Source: Candidatus Methanomethylophilaceae archaeon (GTDB lineage Archaea; Thermoplasmatota; Thermoplasmata; Methanomassiliicoccales; Methanomethylophilaceae). Taken from it: a stretch of DNA of 32,582 nucleotides. Of the stretch, positions 1 to 8,822 are shown piece by piece. The notes beneath the pieces were generated by a model. That model had not been told where the DNA came from. It searched no databases and was given only the letters and a program-made list of their open reading frames with translations. The stretch is taken from the NCBI GenBank assembly GCA_017540825.1, contig JAFYAH010000023.1:1-32582 (forward strand). Direction: 5' to 3'. Every line of letters begins with the position of its first letter. The stretch's first letter is position 1. A program made the translations under genes and the position numbers.

Positions 1-1
1 G

Positions 2-229
2 ATGATAGCCACATCGATAAGGATGTTCGTCTCCGAGAGGATCCGCGGCACCTCGCTCGGGGATATGGGCATCCCCATGATCATCCGCCGCCTGAACACG
101 CTCCATATTGCCGTCGGCAAGAGGGGCAATAGGCTCAGCGAAGTCACGAAGAAACATAGAGAGATCTACGAAGGTCTGGGGTTGGAAGGCCCTGCCGTCC
201 CTCAGCCCGATGAGAAAAACGAGGAATGA
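2..229 (+). CDS. C-terminal part of an unrecognised protein, cut by the window edge
   Basis: An open frame runs from the left edge to a TGA stop. The first ATG at position 2 is probably internal, since no ribosome-binding site can be seen upstream of it. The 75 visible residues are mostly helical and charged, with an arginine/isoleucine-rich stretch (IIRRLNTLHIAVGKRGNR) and a highly acidic tail ending DEKNEE. I do not recognise a family. It converges on the broken DUF4143 ATPase on the other strand, with only about 28 bases between them. It is probably the end of a real gene because the frame is clean and the composition matches its neighbours, but the function is unknown. Confidence 0.5.
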   Translation: MIATSIRMFVSERIRGTSLGDMGIPMIIRRLNTLHIAVGKRGNRLSEVTKKHREIYEGLGLEGPAVPQPDEKNEE

Positions 230-257
230 ACCTTCTCAGCCTGTGCAGGGTGCCTTG

Positions 258-1289
258 TTATAATAACGAGAGGTCGGGAAGCCCGCGATACCTGAGCTCG
301 TTGTACAGCACGTTCTCCATCAGATGGGTCTCCTCCATCTGCCGGAAATTCAATCTGACGTTGCGGATGCCCATGTCTTCGAAGTACAGCTTGTACGGAG
401 TGCCGATGTACTTGCGGCCTTTTATGTCGTATCTATTCACTTTGGACAATATGAACGCCTCTTCGAAGAAGCGTACGTAGTCGGAGACTGTGTCATCGGT
501 GACTTCCTTCTTCAACACTGTGCGGAATGTATCGGCGATCCTCTTCGGATTAACGAGGGAACCGATCGAAGACGCGACGATGTCCAGGGTATCGGAGAGC
601 GCTGCTGTATTACGCACATGGTTGCGGGAAACCACGTCTTTCAGGTAGGTCTCTTCGCAGAACAGCCTGAGGTAGTCCGCTCTTTCCTCCCTAGAGCCCA
701 TCCGAGCGACGATGGGGATTCCGCCGGTTTCAATATAGTCCCTCCAGATCCTCTCGGGAGGCGATCTCCTTCCCTCGGAGTATTCGAAGAACGAAAGCGG
801 AAGGACGTGCACAACGGTGCCTCTGCCTCTGAATTCAGTGGAGATGTCCGAAGACAGAAATCTGGAATTGAATCCTGTCACGTAGACGTCGAAATCATCG
901 TTTTTCAGGAATCCGTTCAGCGTGCCTACGAAGCCTTCCAAAAGCTGAACCTCGTCCAGCAGCAGATAAAGACCGCTTCTCTTTCTTGCCCATTCTCTTA
1001 CGAAAGCCCTGAACTTCCTGGAATCGACGAGATATCCGCCGCCTTTCTGCCACAGCTTGGTCTTCTCTTCTGGAAGAAACGGGTCCAGCTGGTCAAGGTC
1101 GTCGTCGGAGTCAAATGCGAAGCACAGTATCTTTGATTCGTCCACTCCCGATTCCAGAAGACGGCGGCGGAACAGAACGTTCATAAGGTATGATTTTCCG
1201 ACCCTCCTCGCTCCAGTTATGACCTTTATCAGGCCGTTGCCTCTCCTGTCTAAGAGCTTACCGACGTATCTGTCACGATTTTATTCCAT
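258..1289 (-). pseudogene. Broken DUF4143-type AAA ATPase (nonsense codon 3, C-terminus lost)
   Basis: The frame encodes a P-loop ATPase of the ATP-binding/DUF4143 family, usually about 400 residues. Walker A is GARRVGKS, encoded just upstream of the first usable ATG at 1184. Walker B is LYLLLDEVQ, and the conserved ETGGIP element is present. The natural start appears to be ATG at 1287-1289, preceded by a GGAG-like site, but codon 3 is TAA (1281-1283). No alternative ATG, GTG or TTG lies before Walker A. Initiation at 1184 would drop the P-loop. At the other end the protein stops at MENVLYNELRYRG plus a few residues, losing the roughly 100-residue C-terminal domain that normally follows. Both defects make it a pseudogene. 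The blocking stop is TAA rather than TAG, unlike the interrupted genes elsewhere in the window. Confidence 0.75.
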
Positions 1290-1324
1290 CGCTCCGCCTT
1301 CCTGGGAGTGTCCTGTATGTCCGA

Positions 1325-1363
1325 TAATCGATATTATAGCAAATATTTGATTTTTATCGATTA
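1325..1363. repeat. 9-bp perfect inverted repeat in the gap upstream of the ATPase remnant
   Basis: TAATCGATA at 1325-1333 and TATCGATTA at 1355-1363 are exact reverse complements, separated by 21 AT-rich bases. The element lies about 36-75 bases upstream of the original ATPase start, in the gap after the LRR gene ends. It could be an operator of the dead gene, or a hairpin. A protein-binding site is an inference only. Confidence 0.45.
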
Positions 1364-1424
1364 GATATCGGAGACATCGGCGGATGAACACGACCCTTGT
1401 TGTCATGTTGAGATCAGGACGTAT

Positions 1425-2861
1425 TCAAGATCGGTTCTGCCTGTAGAACACCTTGGCCTTCTCGGCGAGCAGCCCTTCCTCACGCAGGTTGAACGCGTTC
1501 TTGCCGACATGCATCCTCTTCGGCATTGAGACCTTCGCCAGGTTGGCGTTGCAGAAGAACGCCCTCTCACCGATGCGCTTCACAGAGTCCGGGATGTAGA
1601 GGTCTCTGAGATCGCACATGACGAAGGCGAGGACCCCTATGTCTTCAAGGTACCTGGGAAGCTTCACAGAGGTCAGCGACCTGCAGCTTCTGAACGCGGC
1701 CTCCCTTATCCTGGTGACGGATTCGGGAAAGGCCAGGGTGTCGAAGGCGCAGTATTCGAAGGCCCCTTTGTTTATGCATGTCAAGCGGGAAGGCAGCCTC
1801 ACGGAGCTCAGACTGCAGCAGCGGGAGAAAGCGTAGTTCCCGATCTCCTCGATGCTGTCGGGAAGGCTGACCGATAGGAGGTTGCCGATTCCGCTGAAAG
1901 CGCCCTCCTTGATCTCTGCTATGGCCTTTCTGGCTCCCCCGCAGTAGGTGTATTCCGGGATGTTCAGGACCCCGCCCATGCGGCCTATCAGGGGGCTGCT
2001 CCTGCTCGCGCCCGCAGCCTCTCCGGCCATGCCCTAGATGCATATACCGCTGTAATTCTTGGACATCGAGTAATTGAAGACGCTGCCGATGTCGCACACC
2101 ATCGCGGAGTCCAGATTGCCGTTCTGAGCGGCCTTCTGGTGCCATTTCAAAGACTCCGCCTCGGAAGCCGCGACGCCGGTGCCGTCCATGTACATGACGG
2201 CGATGGCGTGCTGGGACTCCGGGTCTCCGGCCATCGCAGCCTCGCGGAACCATCTGGCCGCCTCTACGTCCGACCTGCTAAGACCCTTCCCGGAGAGGCA
2301 CATCTTCGCGACCTCCCGCTTCGATTCGACGTCGCCGAGCCTGGCGGCCTTCAGGCGCCAATCCGCCGACTTCTCTATCGAGGCCGTGATGCCGATGCCG
2401 TTCTTCGCCATGTAGGCAAGCCTGCGGTAGGAATCGACGTCCTTGTTGTTGGCAAGCTCGCGATAGTACAGCGCATCCATGCTGCTCCTGCTCTTGGCTA
2501 TGGACGAGTAGTTCTCGTAGGATATCCTGGCGGACTCGGGGCATCTCTTGAACGGGTAGTCGGACTCCTTCAGGGTGAGTATGAAGTCCGCATACCAGAT
2601 GTCTGCGTCCGCCCCGTTGAGGCCGATGATCTGCTTGACCACCCTGTGCGCCTCGGCCTCCTTCCCGGATGCCATGTGGGCCTTGGCCAGCGCCTTCAGG
2701 TTCTGTATCTGCTTTTCAAATGACGACTCCACGTGGATGTTGTTGACGTCCTTGGTGATCAGGACTCTCGAGCCGCAGTACATGCAGAATCCGAACTCGC
2801 GGCTATCATCCAGCTGGATATCTCCCGCACAGTTAGGGCATTTCAGAGAGAGCAGGGCCAT
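1425..2861 (-). CDS. Zinc-ribbon / Sel1-repeat / leucine-rich-repeat protein with one in-frame TAG
   Basis: One frame of 478 residues runs from ATG 2861 to TGA, interrupted only by TAG at 2034-2036 (codon 276). The N-terminus has a zinc ribbon (CPNC near residue 9 and CMYC near 27). A helical region follows, then Sel1-like repeats at about residues 140-260 (for example YMAKNGIGI, MYMDGTGVAA). After the TAG come BspA-type leucine-rich repeats (LPDSIEEIGNYAF, IPDSVKRIGERAF). There is no signal peptide, so a cytoplasmic scaffold or binding protein is likely. If TAG stopped translation, a second ATG three bases later (2030) could start a separate LRR protein, but only a weak AGGG precedes it. I favour a single protein with TAG decoded, because the same situation recurs in five other genes. 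The partner is unknown. Confidence 0.75.
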
Positions 2862-2878
2862 CCAGCCCAGATATCCGT

Positions 2879-2898
2879 GTCTCGTATATATTCGAGAC
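2879..2898 (-). promoter_or_regulatory. TATA box inside a 6-bp inverted repeat, Sel1/LRR gene promoter
   Basis: GTCTCG and CGAGAC (2879-2884 and 2893-2898) flank the AT-only octamer 2885-2892. The octamer lies 24-31 bases upstream of the ATG at 2861, the spacing of an archaeal TATA box on a leaderless transcript. A repressor bound to the inverted repeat would cover the TATA box; that is an inference. Confidence 0.5.
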
Positions 2899-3003
2899 GG
2901 AGTTCACGGAGCAACAAACGGATCCTCAATCAGGGCACAATTAGAGCAGGTCCTTGCCCTAATCGCTCCACCCGATTTCATAGACGGCCCGAGCCACCAG
3001 AGT

Positions 3004-4785
3004 TCAGTCCGTCTCGAACTGGTTGTCGTACAGGCTGCGATAGCGCCCTCCCAGCTCCATCAGCTCTTCGTGGGTGCCGGTCTCGACTATCCTCCCCGAC
3101 TCGACGACGAGTATCATGTCAGCGTCCCTTATGGTAGACAGCCTGTGGGCTATGACGAACGACGTGCGACCCTCCACCAGCCTGTCCATGGACTGCTGGA
3201 TCCTCGTCTCCGTGAGGGTGTCGACGGAGCTCGTCGCCTCGTCCAGTATTATCAGCTTGGACCTGCGGACCAAGGCGCGCGCGATGCTTATCTGCTGCCT
3301 CTGCCCAGTGGACAAGGACATCTTCTCGTCTATGACAGTGCCGTATCCTTCCGGCAGGGACGAGACGAAGGCGTGGAGGCCGACGGCGTCGCAGGCCTCC
3401 TCTATCTCCATGTCGGAGACGTCGGTCCTGTTGAAAGCGATGTTCTCCCGTATTGTGCCTCTGAACACCCACGTGTCCTGGAGCACCATGCTGAACATCT
3501 CCCTCACCTGACTGGTCTTCATGTCCCTGACGTCGACGCCGTCTACCAGTATGGAGCCGGAGTCGACCTCGTAGAACCTCATGAGGAGGTTGGCTATCGT
3601 CGTCTTCCCCGCTCCCGTCGGCCCAACTATCGCAACCGTCTGGCCTGGCTCGACCCTGAGGTTCATGTCGTGGATGCGCTCGGTCCCGGGCACATAGGAG
3701 AAGCGGACGCCCTTGAACTCCACCAGCCCTTTGACCTCCGGAGGCATGTCCCTCTTGCCGGACTCGTCCTCCAGCTCCTCCATGTCCAGGAACGTGAATA
3801 TCCTCTCGGCGGAGGCGACCATGCTCTGCATCCCGGATATGGTGTTGCTCAGGCGCTCCAGAGGCTGGGAGAACTCCCTGATGTAGATCAGGAACGCCAC
3901 CACCGCCCCGTAGCCTATGAAGCCGCCGAGGATCATCATGGCCCCTGCGATGCAGATAAGCGCATAGCTGAGGTTGCTGACGAACCCCATTAGCTGGGGG
4001 ATGATCTCGGAAAAGAAGCGGGAACGGAACGCGCTCATCCTGAGGCGCTCGTTGATCGTCTCGAACTTGTCGGAGTACCTCTTCTCGGCGTTGTACGCGT
4101 CGATGACGTCGGCCCCGTAGTAGGACTCCTCTACCACCCCGTTCATCGCCCCCAGGTCCTCCGCCTGCATCCTGAAGTGCTTCTGGGAGGCCTTCAGGAC
4201 CAGCGCCGTCGCTCCGAGCCCGAGGAGGACGGGAACGACGGCTACCAGAGCCAGCTCCCAGCTCATCAGCAGCATCATTGCGAAGGACCCGGAGATCATC
4301 ACGGAGGACGTCACGATGTTGTTGATGCTCTCCGCCGAGAGCCTCCGGATCTGGTCGGAATCGTTGGCGAAGCGGCTCATGACGTCGCCGATGCTCATGC
4401 GGTCCAGGATGCGCTGGGGGATGCGCTGTATCTTGCAGCTCAGGTCGATGCGGACCAGGTTGGCGTTCAGCTCGGACGACGTGGGTATGTAGAACTGCGT
4501 CACGGCGCGCAATACGGCGGAAGAGGCGTATATCAGAATGACCAGGAGCATGATCCCGGTGACGGCGCCCATGTCGATGCCCGTGCCTATCCCGTCCGAT
4601 ATGAGGTCGGTGACCTCGCTGAGATACATGGGGGCAAGCAGGACCAGAACGGACGAGGCCACTGAGGCGATGGTGCCCACGGCTATCCTCCACTTGTACG
4701 GGCTGATGTAGCAGCAGAGCCTGAAGAACGCCGGCCAGAACCTGTCGGCTTTCTTCACCCCTTCAAGACGCAGCGGTACGGCCAT
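3004..4785 (-). CDS. ABC exporter half-transporter, second subunit (consensus ATPase site)
   Basis: This is a 593-residue MsbA/multidrug-type half-transporter. An N-terminal six-helix transmembrane domain (about residues 25-320) is followed by a nucleotide-binding domain. Walker A is GPTGAGKTT, the Q-loop region reads VLQDTWVF, the signature is LSTGQRQQ, Walker B is LIILDEATSSVD with the catalytic glutamate, and the switch histidine is in IAHRLS. It starts inside the last 31 bases of the upstream transporter gene, so the two are translationally linked and almost certainly form a heterodimer. The altered signature (T for G) pairs with the partner's altered Walker B. That is the usual picture of heterodimeric exporters with one weak ATP site. 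The substrate is unknown: lipid, peptide or drug. It ends at TGA. Confidence 0.9.
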   Translation of the reverse strand: MAVPLRLEGVKKADRFWPAFFRLCCYISPYKWRIAVGTIASVASSVLVLLAPMYLSEVTDLISDGIGTGIDMGAVTGIMLLVILIYASSAVLRAVTQFYIPTSSELNANLVRIDLSCKIQRIPQRILDRMSIGDVMSRFANDSDQIRRLSAESINNIVTSSVMISGSFAMMLLMSWELALVAVVPVLLGLGATALVLKASQKHFRMQAEDLGAMNGVVEESYYGADVIDAYNAEKRYSDKFETINERLRMSAFRSRFFSEIIPQLMGFVSNLSYALICIAGAMMILGGFIGYGAVVAFLIYIREFSQPLERLSNTISGMQSMVASAERIFTFLDMEELEDESGKRDMPPEVKGLVEFKGVRFSYVPGTERIHDMNLRVEPGQTVAIVGPTGAGKTTIANLLMRFYEVDSGSILVDGVDVRDMKTSQVREMFSMVLQDTWVFRGTIRENIAFNRTDVSDMEIEEACDAVGLHAFVSSLPEGYGTVIDEKMSLSTGQRQQISIARALVRRSKLIILDEATSSVDTLTETRIQQSMDRLVEGRTSFVIAHRLSTIRDADMILVVESGRIVETGTHEELMELGGRYRSLYDNQFETD

Positions 4786-6518
4786 CGACGGGCCTCCATC
4801 TGCGTGGACACTATGCCGGCGTACTTGGGACAGGTCCTCATGAGCGTCTCGTGGTCCCCGTAGCCCGCGACCCTTCCTTCGTCCAGGACGAGTATCCTGT
4901 CGGCGCTGATTATGGACCTCACGCGCTGGCTTATGATTATCTTGGTGGTCCCCGGCATCCCTTCCCTGACGGCCGACACCAGCCTTGACTCCGTGGCCAT
5001 GTCAAGAGCGGAGAAGGAGTCGTCGAGTATCAGGATCTCCGACCTCCTGCAGAGGGCGCGGGCGATGGAGAGCCTCTGCCGCTGGCCTCCGGACAGCTCC
5101 CTCCCGTGCTGGGATATCACTGTGTCCAGACCTTCAGGCATGGCTCTGACGAAATCGGCGGCCTGGGCGTCCTCCAGAGCCTTCCACACGTCCTCGTCGG
5201 TGCGCTGGTCCTCGGTATCACCGAAGTTGACGTTCTCGCGGACGGTCCCGGAGAACAGCTTGGCCTCCTGCGGAACGTAGGCCATGCGAGACTTCAGCAT
5301 GGAACGTGGATAATCCGAGACGGCGACCCCGCCGATCTCTATGCTGCCGCCGTCGGCGTCGTAGCTCCTCTGGAGAAGCTTCGCGACGGTGCTCTTCCCG
5401 CAGCCGGTCTGGCCTATGATGCCCAGGGTGCTCCCCGGCTCCACGCAGAAAGAGACCTCGGACAGCGCGTCCCTGGTGGTCCCCGGGTATCTGAACGAGA
5501 CGTTCTCGAACTGCACCCGAGGACTCCCGGCGGACGGAACAGATGAGACGTAGGCGATGGACGGCTCGAACCCGAGGACCTCCTCGACGCGCCTCACGCT
5601 GACGATGACCCTCGGGTAGTCCCGGATGAAGTCTGCTATCATGACGAAGGCGTTCAGGACCTGGAGCCCGTAAGACGAGAAGGCGATCATGTCCGAGAAC
5701 AGGACCATCTGCTCGCCTGCTCCCGAAGCGGAGGAGATCAGGACAGCCCCTATCCAGTATATCGAGGCGGTGAGGAAGTTGGACACGACGGACGGGAGCA
5801 TGAATAGTGGGAAGCGGACGTGGAACAGGCCCATGTAGTTGTCCAGCATATCGTTCGAGGCCTTCTCGAACTTCTGGCACTGGAACTCCTCCGCGTTGTA
5901 GGCGCGGACGACCTTGGACCCCAGGACGCTCTCCCTGGTCTCGCTGTTCAGGGAGTCCGTGAGCTTCTGCGCCCTGTCGAAGTACTTTATGCTGAGATAG
6001 GTGATGAGCGAGATGGCGGCGACGAGGAAGATGACGCATCCGGCCGTGGCGACGGTCCATTGCCATCCTCCTCCAGAAATCTTGGCGATGGCCCATACGG
6101 AGAGTATAGGCGCTTTGATGACCGTCTGGAGCGCAGTGCTGACGAAGACCTGGACTTCCTTTATGTCACCGGTAGTGCGCGTGATGAGGGAGGCGACGGT
6201 CAGGGTGGCGATGTCATCGGCGGACAGACCTTGGGACTTGGAGTAGATCTCGTGCCGGAGGGTGCGCCCGAACGACGCCGCGATGAACGCTATTATCGTC
6301 CCAGCCGAAAGCGAGGCGACGAGGCTGAGAAGGGCGCAGACTATCATCCCGACCCCGTCCCTAGATATGGCGTCCAGCGTAGTGCCTGTCTGCAGGGCGT
6401 AGGTCATGCTCTGCATGTACTCCGGGATCTTCAGGTCGAAGAATATCTGGGCCACTATGAGGGCGACCACCGGGATTATCAGGAGGCGGTCGCGCCTGCT
6501 CATGTATTTCGTTATCAT
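4755..6518 (-). CDS. ABC exporter half-transporter, first subunit (degenerate ATPase site)
   Basis: A 587-residue ABC exporter half-transporter: transmembrane domain over about residues 10-300, nucleotide-binding domain after about 335. Walker A is GQTGCGKST, the signature is the canonical LSGGQRQR, and Walker B reads LILDDSFSALD, with aspartate where the catalytic glutamate normally sits. The switch position is glutamine (IISQRV) instead of histidine. These two changes mark the non-consensus subunit of a heterodimer such as those of the TM287/288 or LmrCD type. It is the first gene of the pair and overlaps the second by 31 bases. The ATG at 6518 follows an AT-rich divergent gap shared with the remnant at 6643. 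The substrate cannot be read from the sequence. Confidence 0.9.
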   Translation of the reverse strand: MITKYMSRRDRLLIIPVVALIVAQIFFDLKIPEYMQSMTYALQTGTTLDAISRDGVGMIVCALLSLVASLSAGTIIAFIAASFGRTLRHEIYSKSQGLSADDIATLTVASLITRTTGDIKEVQVFVSTALQTVIKAPILSVWAIAKISGGGWQWTVATAGCVIFLVAAISLITYLSIKYFDRAQKLTDSLNSETRESVLGSKVVRAYNAEEFQCQKFEKASNDMLDNYMGLFHVRFPLFMLPSVVSNFLTASIYWIGAVLISSASGAGEQMVLFSDMIAFSSYGLQVLNAFVMIADFIRDYPRVIVSVRRVEEVLGFEPSIAYVSSVPSAGSPRVQFENVSFRYPGTTRDALSEVSFCVEPGSTLGIIGQTGCGKSTVAKLLQRSYDADGGSIEIGGVAVSDYPRSMLKSRMAYVPQEAKLFSGTVRENVNFGDTEDQRTDEDVWKALEDAQAADFVRAMPEGLDTVISQHGRELSGGQRQRLSIARALCRRSEILILDDSFSALDMATESRLVSAVREGMPGTTKIIISQRVRSIISADRILVLDEGRVAGYGDHETLMRTCPKYAGIVSTQMEARRWPYRCVLKG

Positions 6519-6584
6519 CCGAACGCCGCCGTCTCATCAAATGTGTATTGGCATTATCAGCTTACTGCTATATGTATTATTATT

Positions 6585-6596
6585 TTTTTATAATCG
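6585..6596 (+). promoter_or_regulatory. TATA-like element upstream of the ABC fusion remnant
   Basis: The 124-base gap between divergent genes at 6519-6642 is very AT-rich. TTTTTTATAA at about 6585-6594 lies roughly 50 bases before the ATG at 6643, consistent with a promoter plus a short leader. It may simply be the preserved promoter of the lost importer copy. Confidence 0.3.
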
Positions 6597-6642
6597 TATG
6601 TTTAAAGTAATATTAGCATAGATTTAGTAATACTACACCGCG

Positions 6643-7377
6643 ATGAACAAGAACGCCATCACCACCGCAGTTGTCGCGGTCGTAGCAATAGCCGCCGTGG
6701 CCGCGTTCCTTCTCCTCGGAAACGGGGACAAGAACTACAACGGCGGGAACGGAGACAAGCCCGTAATGGACGGGAAGTCCTCATGGTCGAAGTCACAGTG
6801 CCCGTATGCGGACACCAACGCCGACGAGAAGGTCGCATCTGACGACGTCTCCCTGGAGAAGAGGTTCCTCAACGGCGAGAGGACGTCCATGTCCTACAAC
6901 AACTCATACCACGAGGCGATGAGGGCGGAGTACGACGCCATGGAGCTCGTGCGGATGGAGGACCTCGGGAACAAGAGGTTCAACGAGCTCTCGGCCGTCC
7001 ATCACCAGAAGGTGGCCATCGTCAGGGGGATCGTCCAGAGGCCCCGCGTACTGTTGCTGGACGATCTAACCGCCAACCTCGACGTGAGGTACCAGGTCTA
7101 CGTCACTGAGATCCTGAGGGCTCTGGCCGAGACCGAGGAGACGATCGTCGTAATGATCAGCCACGACCTGAACATCTCCGCCAAGTACGCCCACAGCATC
7201 ATCATGATGGGAGAGCCCGGAAGATCTTCAAGGTGGGCCCTCCTGCCGAGGTGCTCAAGAAGGAGAACATCGAGAAGGTGCACAGGACCCGATGCGACGT
7301 CATCCGCTACGAGAGGTCCGGAGCGCGAATCGTAGTGCTCGGATGGCGATATCGGCAGCGACGGGAGGATGAACTGA
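6643..7377 (+). pseudogene. Deletion fusion of a metal-chelate binding protein and its ABC ATPase
   Basis: The first about 85 residues match the start of the binding protein at 19285: a MNKN signal anchor, then a dockerin-like calcium loop (DTNADEKVASDD) and a FLNGE motif. The frame then passes directly into the second half of an ATPase like the one at 21888 (FNELSAVHHQKVAI, LLLDDLTANLD, MISHDLNISAKYAH). The C-terminal half of the binding protein, the whole permease and the Walker A half of the ATPase are missing, so an internal deletion of a second copy of the operon is the simplest explanation. The ABC signature is damaged (LSAVH for LSAGQ), and Walker B has aspartate for glutamate. Around 7216 a one-base loss shifts the frame; the ATPase tail resumes in another frame (VGPPAEVLKKENIEKVH). 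It cannot work as a transporter. Confidence 0.85.
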
Positions 7378-7384
7378 ACCTGAG

Positions 7385-7417
7385 GGCCGGGCGGAGGGAC
7401 GATCGTGAAGCCCGGCC
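7385..7417 (+). terminator. GC-rich hairpin between convergent units
   Basis: GGCCGGGC (7385-7392) pairs perfectly with GCCCGGCC (7410-7417) across a 17-base loop and is followed by a T-containing stretch. It lies between the end of the fusion remnant and the convergent MATE gene. The position suits a terminator for either strand, although archaeal termination depends mostly on T-runs, which are short here. Confidence 0.4.
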
Positions 7418-7457
7418 GATTTGCTTTCCAGGGAGCGTTCTCCAGCCGACAGGAATC

Positions 7458-8822
7458 TTATATTGACGCCCCCTGGCTCGCCTTCGAACGGTATTCCCGC
7501 ATGACGACGTACAGCACCAGGAGCACCACGGACATCATGATCAGGTTCACCGCATCCAGAGACCAATAGATGGCCCCCATGGACGCTCTCGACGCGAACC
7601 AGAAGAACAGTATGAACATCAGCTCCCTGCCGAACATTATCGCCGTGGACATCACGGCTTTGCGCATCGCCTGCAGCATGGATGTGCCGAGCTTCATCAC
7701 TCCGTTCAGTACCGGGACGACGGAGTATATGCGCAACGCAAAGGCCATCTCGTCGTGCAGCGGAGCCATGGCTTCGGAATAGGTGTACAGGGAGACGAGC
7801 TGGTCGGCGAACAGGAACAGCACCGCGCCGAAGGCTATGCCCGCTCCCAGGACGAGCTTCATGGAGTACCTCAACGACTCCGAGACCTTTTCCGGAGCTT
7901 TCTGGCCGAGCTGAGCCGAGACCACTGGGATCAGCGCGGACATGAGTGCCATGGAGGGGATCGTGGCCAGGTCCACGAAGCTGAACGAATTGACGTAGAC
8001 CACCAGCCCCTCCGCTCCGCCGCAGGACGCCACGAGCCCCTGCTCGGGCGCGATGACCAGGCAGGAGAGGATGGATTCCAGCGCCACGGGGACGGTCATG
8101 ACCGTCATGTCCCTGAGAAGCGCAGGCTCGAAGCGGAACCCTCTGACAGAAGGGGAGACGTACATGCTCCCGCGGGCGTAGAGCGACAGTCCGACGACGG
8201 TGGTTATCATGTAGGAGATGCACGTGGCCCACGCCGCCCCGGTTATTCCCATGTCCAGCCCGTATATCATCGCCGGGTCCAGAGCCATGTTGATGACCGA
8301 AGCGGACGCCGACACCACCATGGACTTCCTGGCCGCCCCTTCGGCGCGCATGAGGCCCACGACGAGGCCGTTGAACACCAGCGGGACCGAGCATAGGATG
8401 TACGGCAGGACGTAGTCCATGGCGAGCCCCTCGTTGTGCCCCGCTCCCGACATCGAGATTATCGGTCCTGACGCGAGCAGCATCGCCGGGATGGCCGCTA
8501 CGGCCGCAACCAGGGCGACCGCCAGCGCCTGGGAGGCTGTCCTGTCGGCGGACCGCTTGTCGCCTGCGCCGATGTAACGGGCGATGGATGCGGAAGCCCC
8601 AACCCCTATGGCTATACCGAGGGACACTATGATGCGGAACGCCGGGGCGGATATCGATATCGCCGAGAGCGGGTCTGGGCCGAGCCCGGAGCACCATATC
8701 CCGTCTATGAACGACTGCAGCCTGGATATGAGGTACGTGACGAACAGCGGGACGGCCATATGCAGCATGGCCCTCTTCGGGTCGCTGAGAAGCGCCTCCA
8801 CGTCTTCGCCTTTTCCGGTCAT
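7458..8822 (-). CDS. MATE-family multidrug/Na+ antiporter
   Basis: A 454-residue polytopic membrane protein with about 12 hydrophobic segments in two related halves, the MATE fold. The N-terminal half has the typical AVPLFVTYLISRLQSFIDGIW and ASASIARYIGAGD elements, and the second half repeats the pattern (TVPVALESILS; IPVVSAQLGQ). It should export cationic compounds in exchange for Na+ or H+. I chose ATG 8822, not the in-frame ATG at 8849, because 8822 overlaps the TGA of the TfoX-domain gene by four bases (ATGA), a normal operon junction. It is the last gene of a leftward cluster with the E1-like and TfoX-domain genes. It ends at TAA. Confidence 0.88.
   Translation of the reverse strand: MTGKGEDVEALLSDPKRAMLHMAVPLFVTYLISRLQSFIDGIWCSGLGPDPLSAISISAPAFRIIVSLGIAIGVGASASIARYIGAGDKRSADRTASQALAVALVAAVAAIPAMLLASGPIISMSGAGHNEGLAMDYVLPYILCSVPLVFNGLVVGLMRAEGAARKSMVVSASASVINMALDPAMIYGLDMGITGAAWATCISYMITTVVGLSLYARGSMYVSPSVRGFRFEPALLRDMTVMTVPVALESILSCLVIAPEQGLVASCGGAEGLVVYVNSFSFVDLATIPSMALMSALIPVVSAQLGQKAPEKVSESLRYSMKLVLGAGIAFGAVLFLFADQLVSLYTYSEAMAPLHDEMAFALRIYSVVPVLNGVMKLGTSMLQAMRKAVMSTAIMFGRELMFILFFWFASRASMGAIYWSLDAVNLIMMSVVLLVLYVVMREYRSKASQGASI

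Noticed and set aside
1281-1283. TAA at codon 3 of the DUF4143 ATPase as recoding
   Set aside because: No TAA decoding is seen elsewhere, TAA ends two good genes here, and the gene is also truncated at its C-terminus.
2575-3993. Large plus-strand frame opposite the Sel1/LRR and ABC exporter genes
   Set aside because: It is antisense to well-supported genes, has shadow composition and shows no domain.
7333-7335. TAG at the end of the fused ABC remnant as another recoded codon
   Set aside because: It lies after a frameshift near 7216, so it is not in the ATPase reading frame; the gene is already broken.
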